Under the pieces are notes generated by a model. The model was not told where the DNA came from and ran no database searches. It worked only from the letters and a program-made list of their open reading frames with translations. From Microcaldota archaeon (GTDB taxonomy: Archaea > Micrarchaeota > Micrarchaeia > CAILAH01), in assembly GCA_026419815.1 (NCBI GenBank), contig JAOAKR010000029.1, forward strand, positions 1 to 7,728: 7,728 nt of DNA, in the 5' to 3' direction. The translations under genes were made by a program, and so were the position numbers. Positions 1 to 5,484 of this stretch are shown piece after piece (the first letter of the stretch is position 1; every line of letters starts with the position of its first letter).

Positions 1-17
1 ATGTGTATAAGAGACAG
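1..17. other. Nextera/Tn5 mosaic-end adapter remnant (not genomic)
   Basis: The first 17 bases equal the last 17 of the 19-bp Tn5 mosaic end used in Nextera libraries (ATGTGTATAAGAGACAG). Read on the minus strand, the adapter would extend the PEP synthase frame with PVSYTH, a known signature of adapter read-through. In the plus frame it gives MCIRDR, another familiar artefact. The genome therefore starts at base 18. This edge is a contig end, and the missing part of the neighbouring gene is an assembly effect rather than a biological truncation. Confidence 0.97.
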
Positions 18-1239
18 GCTCACGGCTCACGATTGCAGCGTGCGATGTTATCCCACCCTCATCAGTTATGATTGCGCTTGCGCGCCGCATCGCTGGGACA
101 TAATCTGGAGAAGTCATTTTGGCAACGAGCACATCGCCTTTCTGGACCTTGCCTATCTCCTTTGGGCTGGGTATGATGCGCACTGGGCCGGTTGCGTGGC
201 CTGATGTTGCACCGAGGCCGCGCACCAAAATTTTTGCTGATGACACGTCAGCGAGCTTTTGCTGTGCGGCCGTGCCGCTGCCCTTGCCGAGCGTGGTGAT
301 CGGCCTGCTCTGGACTATGTAAATTGCGCCGTTTGAGTATGCCCACTCAATATCCTGCGGCTTGCCGTAATGCTGCTCAACCTTCGCGCCGAACCTTGCC
401 AAGTCAACGATATACTTGTCCTCAATCTTCTGCTCGCGGCGCAAGTCCTCCTTGACGTTCACGTGGACGGTCTCACTGCCAACCCGCGTTATCATAAAGC
501 TCTGCTCAGATATGCGCTTGTCAAGTATCTTGAAATCTTTCTTTGAGACCTTGTATGTGTCAGGAGTGACCGCTCCAGACACTATCGCCTCGCCCAATCC
601 GTACACCGCCTCAACAACAATCACATTCTCATCGTTGCTTACTGGGTCAACAGTGAATGTGACGCCCGATTTCTCGGACTGCACCATCTCCTGCACTACC
701 GCTGCCAGGCCGACCTTCTCGTGGCCAAACCCCTGCTCCTCACGATAGAATATGGCGCGCGCGCCGAACAATGACGCCCAGCACTTCTGCACCGCAACCA
801 GCAGTGACTCCTCATCCGGCACGTTCAGGTACGTCTCCTGCTGGCCCGCAAAGCTTGCCTCCGGCAGGTCCTCTGCGGTTGCAGAGCTGCGCACCGCAAC
901 GAAATACTGCTCCTCTTTCCCGCGGAGCGTCTTGTAAGCCTTCCGTATCTCCTTCTCAATATCCTTGGGCATCTTGCCCCCGAGGATGAGCGCCTTTATC
1001 TCCTCGCTTGCGGCCTGCAGCTGTGCAGCATCATAAATGTTTGTGCCTTTCAGTATGCGCTTTATTCTGTCGCCTATCCGTGCTTCCTCAATGAACTTAA
1101 AGTATGCCTCGCTGGTCACAACAAACCCTGGCGGCACTGGCAGCCCCGCACGGTACATCTCGCCCAGGTTTGCGCCTTTACCACCCGCAATCCCGACATC
1201 ATTCTTTGACAAGTCGCCGAACCAAGCAATATACGCCAT
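18..1239 (-). CDS. ppsA: Phosphoenolpyruvate synthase (pyruvate, water dikinase), C-terminal half missing
   Basis: This cytoplasmic enzyme converts pyruvate + ATP + water to PEP + AMP + phosphate, the entry step of gluconeogenesis. 407 codons are present out of roughly 750-800 usual for the family. The N-terminal ATP/pyruvate-binding domain covers about residues 10-320: GGKGANLGEM at 19-28, the nucleotide-binding stretch VAVRSSATAEDLP at 114-126, and FAGQQETYLNV at 130-140. The swivelling phosphohistidine domain starts near 340 and contains GGITSHAAIVSRE, whose His400 is the expected phosphocarrier. The frame then runs into adapter sequence, so the PEP-binding TIM barrel is lost with the contig end. 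The ATG is chosen because MAYIAWFGDLSK matches the family's N-terminus, and a GGTG ribosome-binding site lies 7 nt upstream. There is no internal frameshift. Pyruvate phosphate dikinase is the main alternative, but the SGVTFTVDP segment and archaeal context favour PpsA. Confidence 0.95.
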
Positions 1240-1246
1240 AACTAAG

Positions 1247-1250
1247 CACC
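1247..1250 (-). promoter_or_regulatory. Ribosome-binding site of ppsA
   Basis: Read on the minus strand, GGTG lies 7 nt before the ppsA ATG at 1239 and complements the anti-Shine-Dalgarno end of archaeal 16S rRNA. A second AGGTG lies a few bases further upstream (1257-1253). With TATA-like elements 37-45 nt from the ATG, this transcript should have a short leader. Several neighbouring genes look leaderless instead. Confidence 0.5.
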
Positions 1251-1265
1251 AACACCTACTCACTG

Positions 1266-1293
1266 CCAAACCTTAAATACATTTAAAGGTTGG
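1266..1293. promoter_or_regulatory. Divergent promoter region with imperfect 13-bp inverted repeat
   Basis: The 70-bp gap between ppsA and the MarC gene contains two facing TTAAA/TTTAAA elements. Bases 1266-1278 and the reverse complement of 1281-1293 agree at 11 of 13 positions, with a 2-bp centre. On the plus strand, ATTTAAAG at 1281-1288 lies about 26 nt before the MarC ATG, the classic archaeal TATA distance for a leaderless start. On the minus strand, CTTTAAAT (1288-1281) or TATTTAAG (about 1280-1273) lies 37-45 nt before the ppsA ATG, giving a leader of about 10-20 nt. The symmetry may simply be two TATA/BRE elements back to back, or it may be a regulator site that controls both genes. 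Confidence 0.6.
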
Positions 1294-1309
1294 CGGGGAT
1301 TAACCAGTG

Positions 1310-1891
1310 ATGATTGAGCTTATGCTGGTGCTCCAGCTTATCATACTGCTTAACCCGCTGTCATCTTTCCCCTTACTGCTGAAGGCATACCAGGAGAAGC
1401 TGAACGTCAGGAGGATTGCCGTGCAGGCAATACTGCTCGCGTTCGTGATTGCGGTACTGATAGTGATCTGTGGCCCGCTGCTGTTCTCGGTGTTCGGCGT
1501 GAGCATTGACTCGTTCAGGATAGCGGGGGGTGTTGTGCTGTTCCTGCTTGGTATTGACACGGTGCGCCCGCGCGAGGAGAACCATACGCACAAGAAAGGC
1601 GTTGACGAGGTTGACGGCTTAATCTCAATAATAGCAACACCACTGCTAACCGGGCCGGCAACCATCTCATTTGTTGCGATAAAGACCGCTGAGATAGGCA
1701 CACTCCCAATGCTTGCAAACCTCGTGCCTGCATTCATAATCACCGGTGCGGTATTCATCGGCGGGTCTTTGGTGGTGCATAGGATTAACCACAAGATTGT
1801 GAGCATCCTGTCGCGCGTGCTGGGGCTGTTCCTTACCGGGATGGCGATAGAGATGATTTCCCTGGGGATGAGGGGCCTGTTTTATGCGTAA
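1310..1891 (+). CDS. MarC-family integral membrane protein
   Basis: The 193-residue protein is close to the 200-215 residues usual for MarC. It is almost wholly hydrophobic, with about six predicted membrane segments. Family hallmarks are visible: NPLSSFPLLL near the N-terminus, FGVSIDSFRIAGGVVLFLLG around 62-81, the loop PLLTGPATIS around 112-121, and a C-terminal RVLGLFLTGMAIEMISLG helix. A charged, soluble loop (PREENHTHKK) separates the two halves, each beginning with a Pro-rich re-entrant-like motif, consistent with an internal duplication. The family was once linked to multiple antibiotic resistance but that was not upheld; its transported substrate is unknown. The start is ATG at 1310; an in-frame GTG at 1307 is possible but less well placed for the TATA element. 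It is divergent from ppsA and probably monocistronic, since the next gene has its own promoter. Confidence 0.9.
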   Translation: MIELMLVLQLIILLNPLSSFPLLLKAYQEKLNVRRIAVQAILLAFVIAVLIVICGPLLFSVFGVSIDSFRIAGGVVLFLLGIDTVRPREENHTHKKGVDEVDGLISIIATPLLTGPATISFVAIKTAEIGTLPMLANLVPAFIITGAVFIGGSLVVHRINHKIVSILSRVLGLFLTGMAIEMISLGMRGLFYA

Positions 1892-1910
1892 TCACCCGCA
1901 AACCAAAACC

Positions 1911-1918
1911 TTTAAATT
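1911..1918 (+). promoter_or_regulatory. TATA box for the ankyrin gene (leaderless start)
   Basis: CCTTTAAATT, with the TATA core at 1911-1918, is centred 27 nt before the ATG at 1942. At this distance archaeal transcription should begin at or next to the start codon. No Shine-Dalgarno sequence is seen, which fits a leaderless mRNA. The CCTT(T)AAAT core recurs at the ppsA/MarC promoter and at the end of ogg. Confidence 0.6.
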
Positions 1919-1933
1919 CGTGCGATAACGAAT
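1916..1933. promoter_or_regulatory. Possible operator: inverted repeat ATTCGT-N6-ACGAAT
   Basis: Perfect 6-bp arms at 1916-1921 and 1928-1933 are separated by 6 bp. They lie between the TATA core and the predicted transcription start of the ankyrin gene, where a bound repressor would block initiation. Arms this short could arise by chance, so this is only a candidate. Confidence 0.25.
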
Positions 1934-1941
1934 AAATTGCG

Positions 1942-2646
1942 ATGCTATTCAGGAGTATAAAGGGAAGGAAAGAGAGGGATGAACTGCGCGAGCACGCGTT
2001 TAATTTCATTGAGATACTTGAGAGCAAGGCGCTTACGCCGCGGCAGGTGGAAAGCACGTTCAGGGCACTCCTGCCGCAGGCAGCACGGCTTGGTGACGTC
2101 TGGCTGCTATCCCTGCTTATGCACAGGGGCGCATCAAGGCAGGCGCAGCCCTGCGAGAGGGCGCTGCTTGAGGCGGCGGCCGCAAGGGAGCATAAGGCAG
2201 CCCAAGCAATCCTGGCGTTCAAGCCGCCTATAGGGAAGGAAACGCTTGACAATGTGTTGCTCCTTGCGGCACAGCAAAATGCCAGCGAATTGATACCGCC
2301 CCTATTGCTTGGCGGTGCCTCTGTGAACGCGCGCGCAAAGAACGGCGACACCGCACTCATAGTGGCATTGCGTGCGGGCGCTAAGGATGCCGCGCACGCG
2401 CTGATTCTCGGGGGTGCGGATGTAAGCGTATGCGGTGAGAAAGGCACGCCGCTTATGCACGCGGCCGAACGCGCGTATTATGACCTGTGCGACCTGATGC
2501 TGTGCCTCGGTGCAGACCCGCTTGTGCAGGTGTGCGGTTACAGGGCTATTGACTGCGCACGCGATGCCAAAACGTTCAGGATAATTGACAAGTGGCGCAC
2601 GATAAGGCTTTTATCGCAGTTCAAGGAATTCCACCACTCAATTTAG
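1942..2646 (+). CDS. Ankyrin-repeat protein
   Basis: The 234-residue protein has no signal peptide or membrane segment, so it is probably cytoplasmic. After a charged N-terminus (KGRKERDELRE), about six ankyrin-type helix pairs can be laid out. They begin near residues 37, 70, 102, 135, 168 and 199, with a spacing of about 33. The best are 102-133 (LLLAAQQNASELIPPLLLGGASVNA), 135-166 (GDTALIVALRAGAKDAAHALILGGADV) and 168-199 (GTPLMHAAERAYYDLCDLMLCLGADP), which keep the G-x-TxLxxA and LLxxGAD hallmarks. The outer repeats are degenerate and act as caps. Ankyrin stacks bind other proteins; no catalytic domain is attached and the partner is unknown. The ATG is supported by a TATA box 27 nt upstream. 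The gene converges on argS. Ankyrin proteins can spread horizontally, but base composition here looks like that of its neighbours. Confidence 0.88.
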   Translation: MLFRSIKGRKERDELREHAFNFIEILESKALTPRQVESTFRALLPQAARLGDVWLLSLLMHRGASRQAQPCERALLEAAAAREHKAAQAILAFKPPIGKETLDNVLLLAAQQNASELIPPLLLGGASVNARAKNGDTALIVALRAGAKDAAHALILGGADVSVCGEKGTPLMHAAERAYYDLCDLMLCLGADPLVQVCGYRAIDCARDAKTFRIIDKWRTIRLLSQFKEFHHSI

Positions 2647-2728
2647 GGCTTTACGTGCAAGAAATGCATTGCAATCACGCGTAGGGGCGAGAGTATCCCG
2701 CTATTAGGCGCGGCTTTACGCGCAAGAA
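2647..2728. repeat. Short direct repeat in convergent intergenic region (2647-2663 and 2712-2728)
   Basis: GGCTTTACGTGCAAGAA at 2647-2663 recurs at 2712-2728 with one change (T to C), 65 bp apart. The first copy begins right after the ankyrin stop codon. The second overlaps a small hairpin, GCGCG-GCTTTA-CGCGC (2708-2723). The 160-bp gap from 2647 to 2806 between the two converging genes shows no tRNA, box C/D signature or convincing small gene, and no clear T-rich terminator. The repeat could be a duplicated 3'-end processing or regulatory element, or a fossil duplication. Confidence 0.55.
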
Positions 2729-2806
2729 GTTTATCCCCACCACCTAATCAAGCGCGGGCAATAGGGTTTTGCGCCCCTTGCCATACGCACCTGCAATGCG
2801 TTCCCC

Positions 2807-4654
2807 TTACATATTCCGTATTACTGGGATGCCGAGCACGCGCAGGCACTTCTCAAGTGTTGCCGCAAACCGTGCCACCAGGCGTTTCCTGCCCTCGCAC
2901 ACATCTTTCGGCGCCCCCACGACACGGCACTTCGCGTAGAATGCGTTGAATTCCGAGCACAGCGCAAGCGCATAATCCGCAATCCTGTGCGGCTCATATA
3001 GGGTAGCTGCCTTGTTGAGTACCTCACTAAACCGTGCAATTGCAAGAATTAGTTTATGCTCTTCAGGCTCACTATACTGCAATGCGCCGCGCCAATTAGC
3101 ATCTATGGGTTCCTTGTCCAGTATGTGCAGCGCGCGTGCGTATGAATATTGCAGGTATGGCCCGCTGTCACCCTCAAACGTAAGTGCCTTGTCCCACTCA
3201 AACACAAGCTCCTTTTCTGGGCTTATGCGTATGAACGAGAACCTGATTGCCGAGACGCCGACTGCCCGCGCAATCGCTTCCCGCTCATCCCCAGTGTATT
3301 CCTTGAACCTGCTGCTTATGAGGGCACGTGCACGCTCAACGCTTTCCTGGAGCAATTCATCCGCTGAATATCCCATCCACGTGCCCTTCCTTCCAGAGAA
3401 CCTGCCTTCTTTGAGCCGCGCGTGGCCGTATGCGATGTGTACATACCTCCGGCGCGCATCCGCAAGCCCGGCCATTTCAAGGGCCACACGCACAACCTTC
3501 TGCGGGTATTCCTGCTCAACACCGATTATGTTTATTGCAGTGTCTGCATTGTTGTACTGCGCGCCTGCCGCGCCATCGTCACAGCTCGTAACAACCGTGC
3601 GCCCGCCAACAGTTCTTATCCCAGAATCCCCGAATTTCAGGTGCGCATCAATGAGCCCAAGCTTCCACATCTGGAACGCAATGTCCTTTGCAGTATAAGT
3701 TGCAACCCCGTTTGATCGCACAATAACCTTATCAGCGTCTTCCAGCCCCTTGAATTCTGGGTGTGTGCCAAGCCGTATCACTTTGCACCCTGCGTTCTTG
3801 CCCTCACGCTCTAGCACGAGCACGCCTTCCCTCTCAAGGAGTGTGAGGCATTTTGAGAGCAGGCCGGCTCGGACGATATCGCTCTCCCACACGAGCACGT
3901 CCTGTGCAATCCCGTAAGCATTAAGGGTTTGTGCCTGTGCCTCTACGCATCTGCGGCACATCTCCCTGCCCTTTGCACACACGTCGCCCCCGTGCTCAAG
4001 CCCGTGCATTATCCCCTCTACCTTGGCCTTAAGTGCCGGGTCTGACTCCATTTGCGCCGCAACCTCAACATACTGCTCGCCGAGCAGATGGTCAAACTTC
4101 TTGCCGGCCTGCACACCGCCCTGCCCAATGTAATAGCACAGGCTTTGCGCAACCTGGAGACCGAGGTCGTCAATGTAATTCATCCTTACAACAGTATTGC
4201 CGCATTCAGACAGTAGGGATGATATGCAGTCCCCCAGTATTGCATTGCGCAGGTGGCCGATGTGCAGCGGCTTGTTGGGGTTGACGGATGGATATTCAAC
4301 TATTACTTTTCCGCTTTTGCGGGGGGCGCATGTTTCAGGGCCCTCCGCCTGCGAGATGAACCCCGCATAAAACTCAGGTGTGAGCGTGAAATTGATGTAT
4401 CCCCCGGAAACCGATGCGCGTGCATAACTGATGGCCGAGAGATGCGGCAGGATGCGCTTGGCAATCTCTTGCGGCGGGAGCTTGGCGTCCTTTGCCACGC
4501 GCATTGCTATCCGGCACTCAATATCCACACCCTCAACGCCGCCGTCCTGCACAAGCAGTGCGACCTCCTCCTCAGGCATGTTGAGGCCGAACTCCTGTTT
4601 GAGTGCGTGCGATATTTGCAATGCAATACCCTTTTTTGCCTCAAGCGTATCCAT
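2807..4654 (-). CDS. argS: Arginyl-tRNA synthetase (class I)
   Basis: It attaches arginine to tRNA(Arg) using ATP in the cytoplasm. Residue numbers below count from an upstream in-frame ATG at 4678; subtract 8 for the chosen start. The N-terminal tRNA-binding (Add-1) domain is at about 10-105, and the Rossmann catalytic domain has NPNKPLHIGHLRNA with the HIGH motif at 139-142. TAKDIAFQMWKLGL (329-342) and GVEQEYPQKVV (386-396) are typical of archaeal ArgRS. The KMSKS-equivalent loop is the diverged RFSGRKG (426-432), as is common in ArgRS. The C-terminal DALR anticodon-binding domain starts with GPYLQYSYARAL (506-517). The length, 615 residues, is normal. I prefer ATG 4654 because AGGTG lies 5 nt upstream and MDTLEAKKGIALQIS fits the usual N-terminus; ATG 4678 abuts the ogg stop codon and would add MLRIKGAH. 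Cysteines at 234, 241 and 244 (CX6CX2C) are noteworthy but no fourth ligand is obvious. Confidence 0.96.
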   Translation of the reverse strand: MDTLEAKKGIALQISHALKQEFGLNMPEEEVALLVQDGGVEGVDIECRIAMRVAKDAKLPPQEIAKRILPHLSAISYARASVSGGYINFTLTPEFYAGFISQAEGPETCAPRKSGKVIVEYPSVNPNKPLHIGHLRNAILGDCISSLLSECGNTVVRMNYIDDLGLQVAQSLCYYIGQGGVQAGKKFDHLLGEQYVEVAAQMESDPALKAKVEGIMHGLEHGGDVCAKGREMCRRCVEAQAQTLNAYGIAQDVLVWESDIVRAGLLSKCLTLLEREGVLVLEREGKNAGCKVIRLGTHPEFKGLEDADKVIVRSNGVATYTAKDIAFQMWKLGLIDAHLKFGDSGIRTVGGRTVVTSCDDGAAGAQYNNADTAINIIGVEQEYPQKVVRVALEMAGLADARRRYVHIAYGHARLKEGRFSGRKGTWMGYSADELLQESVERARALISSRFKEYTGDEREAIARAVGVSAIRFSFIRISPEKELVFEWDKALTFEGDSGPYLQYSYARALHILDKEPIDANWRGALQYSEPEEHKLILAIARFSEVLNKAATLYEPHRIADYALALCSEFNAFYAKCRVVGAPKDVCEGRKRLVARFAATLEKCLRVLGIPVIRNM

Positions 4655-4659
4655 ATGGG

Positions 4660-4664
4660 CACCT
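4660..4664 (-). promoter_or_regulatory. Ribosome-binding site deciding the argS start
   Basis: AGGTG on the minus strand lies 5 nt before ATG 4654, a good match to the archaeal anti-Shine-Dalgarno. The more upstream ATG at 4678 has no such site. This supports the shorter ArgRS. Confidence 0.55.
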
Positions 4665-4678
4665 TTTATCCGCAGCAT

Positions 4679-5380
4679 TCATTTAAGGACCTTCCCAGTC
4701 TTCATATACCACAGGCAAAGGTCCAGCTTGCCCAGCGGCATATGCATCGCATCTGAAACCTGCCGTAGCACGTGCTCAACTGCAATATACCTCCTTTTGC
4801 TCATAGTTTTGAAATCCCCAATAAGGCCATATTCGCGCAACAGGGAGAGAACGTGCTTGTCAAGTATGGCCACATCGCCATACCCCACATTCCTCAGGAA
4901 ATGGCTTGCTTCCTTGTACCCCATCCCCTTCACATTGCCCACAAGCCACTCTCGCGCCCTGTACGGGCTGCCAAGCGCGCGCACTTTCTTCTTAAGCTGC
5001 CCATCGTGCTTCCTGGCAAGCAATATGTACCTGGCACGTGTATTGTAAAACCGCGAGCCGGCTTTCTTAAGCACGGCGGCCATCCGGGCAGGCGGCGTTT
5101 TCGCAAACCCGCCATACCCAAGCCGCTGCTGCACACGCATACCCATCTCAGCGGATGCGTTTGCAGTGAGCAGGCAGAAGCACATCTCCTCAAACCATTT
5201 TTGGCCGCTTGCCCGTTGCATCCTGGCGAGCTCGCCCCACCTCTCCTCTATCAGTGGCATGGCAGGGGCGCACTCGCGCGCAACCGCCGCTGCAAGGCGG
5301 CATACCTCCTGCCCCGGGTTCTGCTTCCTGTGCCAGTGCTTATGCCTGCACGCGCGTGCAAGCGAAGACGCATCAAGCAT
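4679..5380 (-). CDS. ogg: Ogg2-type 8-oxoguanine DNA N-glycosylase / AP lyase
   Basis: This bifunctional base-excision repair enzyme removes 8-oxoguanine and then cuts the abasic site by beta-elimination. The 233-residue protein is in the range of archaeal Ogg2 (about 205-240). An all-helical N-terminal half contains EEMCFCLLTANASAEMGMRVQ at about 64-84. The helix-hairpin-helix motif follows as GNVKGMGYKEASHFLRN (148-164), with Lys156 as the expected Schiff-base nucleophile. Asp174 in AILDKHV is the catalytic aspartate, 18 residues later as in this family. The protein ends in ...TGKVLK; a C-terminal lysine is a known Ogg2 determinant for recognising 8-oxoG over G, and it is kept here. The stop codon directly precedes an argS ATG (TGAATG). 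A TATA-like element 26 nt upstream of ATG 5380 and no Shine-Dalgarno suggest a leaderless start. AGOG is a less likely alternative because the LRNVGYGDVAILDKH pattern is Ogg2-like. Confidence 0.93.
   Translation of the reverse strand: MLDASSLARACRHKHWHRKQNPGQEVCRLAAAVARECAPAMPLIEERWGELARMQRASGQKWFEEMCFCLLTANASAEMGMRVQQRLGYGGFAKTPPARMAAVLKKAGSRFYNTRARYILLARKHDGQLKKKVRALGSPYRAREWLVGNVKGMGYKEASHFLRNVGYGDVAILDKHVLSLLREYGLIGDFKTMSKRRYIAVEHVLRQVSDAMHMPLGKLDLCLWYMKTGKVLK
4681..4688 (-). promoter_or_regulatory. TATA-like element inside the end of ogg, facing argS
   Basis: On the minus strand CCTTAAAT (4688-4681) is centred about 30 nt before ATG 4654, so a transcript from here would start a few bases before argS. 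The element is made of the last two ogg codons (Leu CTT, Lys AAA) and the first base of its TGA stop. It matches the CCTT(T)AAAT core of the ppsA/MarC and ankyrin promoters. argS may thus be transcribed both from the ogg promoter and from this internal one. Confidence 0.4.
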
Positions 5381-5400
5381 ATTTGATATTACCCAGCCAA

Positions 5401-5411
5401 CCTTTTTAATG
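5401..5411 (-). promoter_or_regulatory. TATA-like element of the ogg promoter
   Basis: CATTAAAAAGG on the minus strand is centred about 26 nt upstream of the ogg ATG at 5380, the normal archaeal distance for a leaderless transcript. A second TATA-like sequence (CTTAAAAG, about 5477-5470) just below the gatE stop would give a leader of about 65 nt and is weaker. The 104-bp gap 5381-5484 holds nothing else I can name. Confidence 0.45.
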
Positions 5412-5416
5412 TGAGC

Positions 5417-5427
5417 AGGCAGTGCCT
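5417..5427. promoter_or_regulatory. Small palindrome upstream of the ogg TATA element
   Basis: AGGCA-G-TGCCT is a perfect 5-bp inverted repeat around one base. It lies just upstream of the ogg TATA/BRE region on the minus strand, a position where archaeal activators often bind. It is short enough to be accidental. Confidence 0.2.
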
Positions 5428-5484
5428 ACAGGATTTGCCGATCTGGAAACACAATACTATTGCGCACAACTTTTAAGGGCAATA

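Noticed and set aside
17..30. Tandem GGCTCAC-GGCTCAC at the adapter junction
   Set aside because: The bases encode the expected S-R-E of the PEP synthase motif on the minus strand, so the repeat is coincidental.
1833..2447. Minus-strand open frame (204 codons) across the MarC end and ankyrin gene
   Set aside because: It runs through a clear promoter region and opposes a recognisable ankyrin protein; Ala/Ser-rich shadow.
2734..2787. Tiny minus-strand ORF (about 17 codons, MARGAKPYCP...) below argS
   Set aside because: AGGTG is only 3 nt from its ATG, and the peptide is too short with no recognisable features.
3012..3698. Plus-strand open frame (228 codons) opposite argS
   Set aside because: Antisense shadow of ArgRS catalytic and C-terminal domains, low-complexity Ser/Arg translation.
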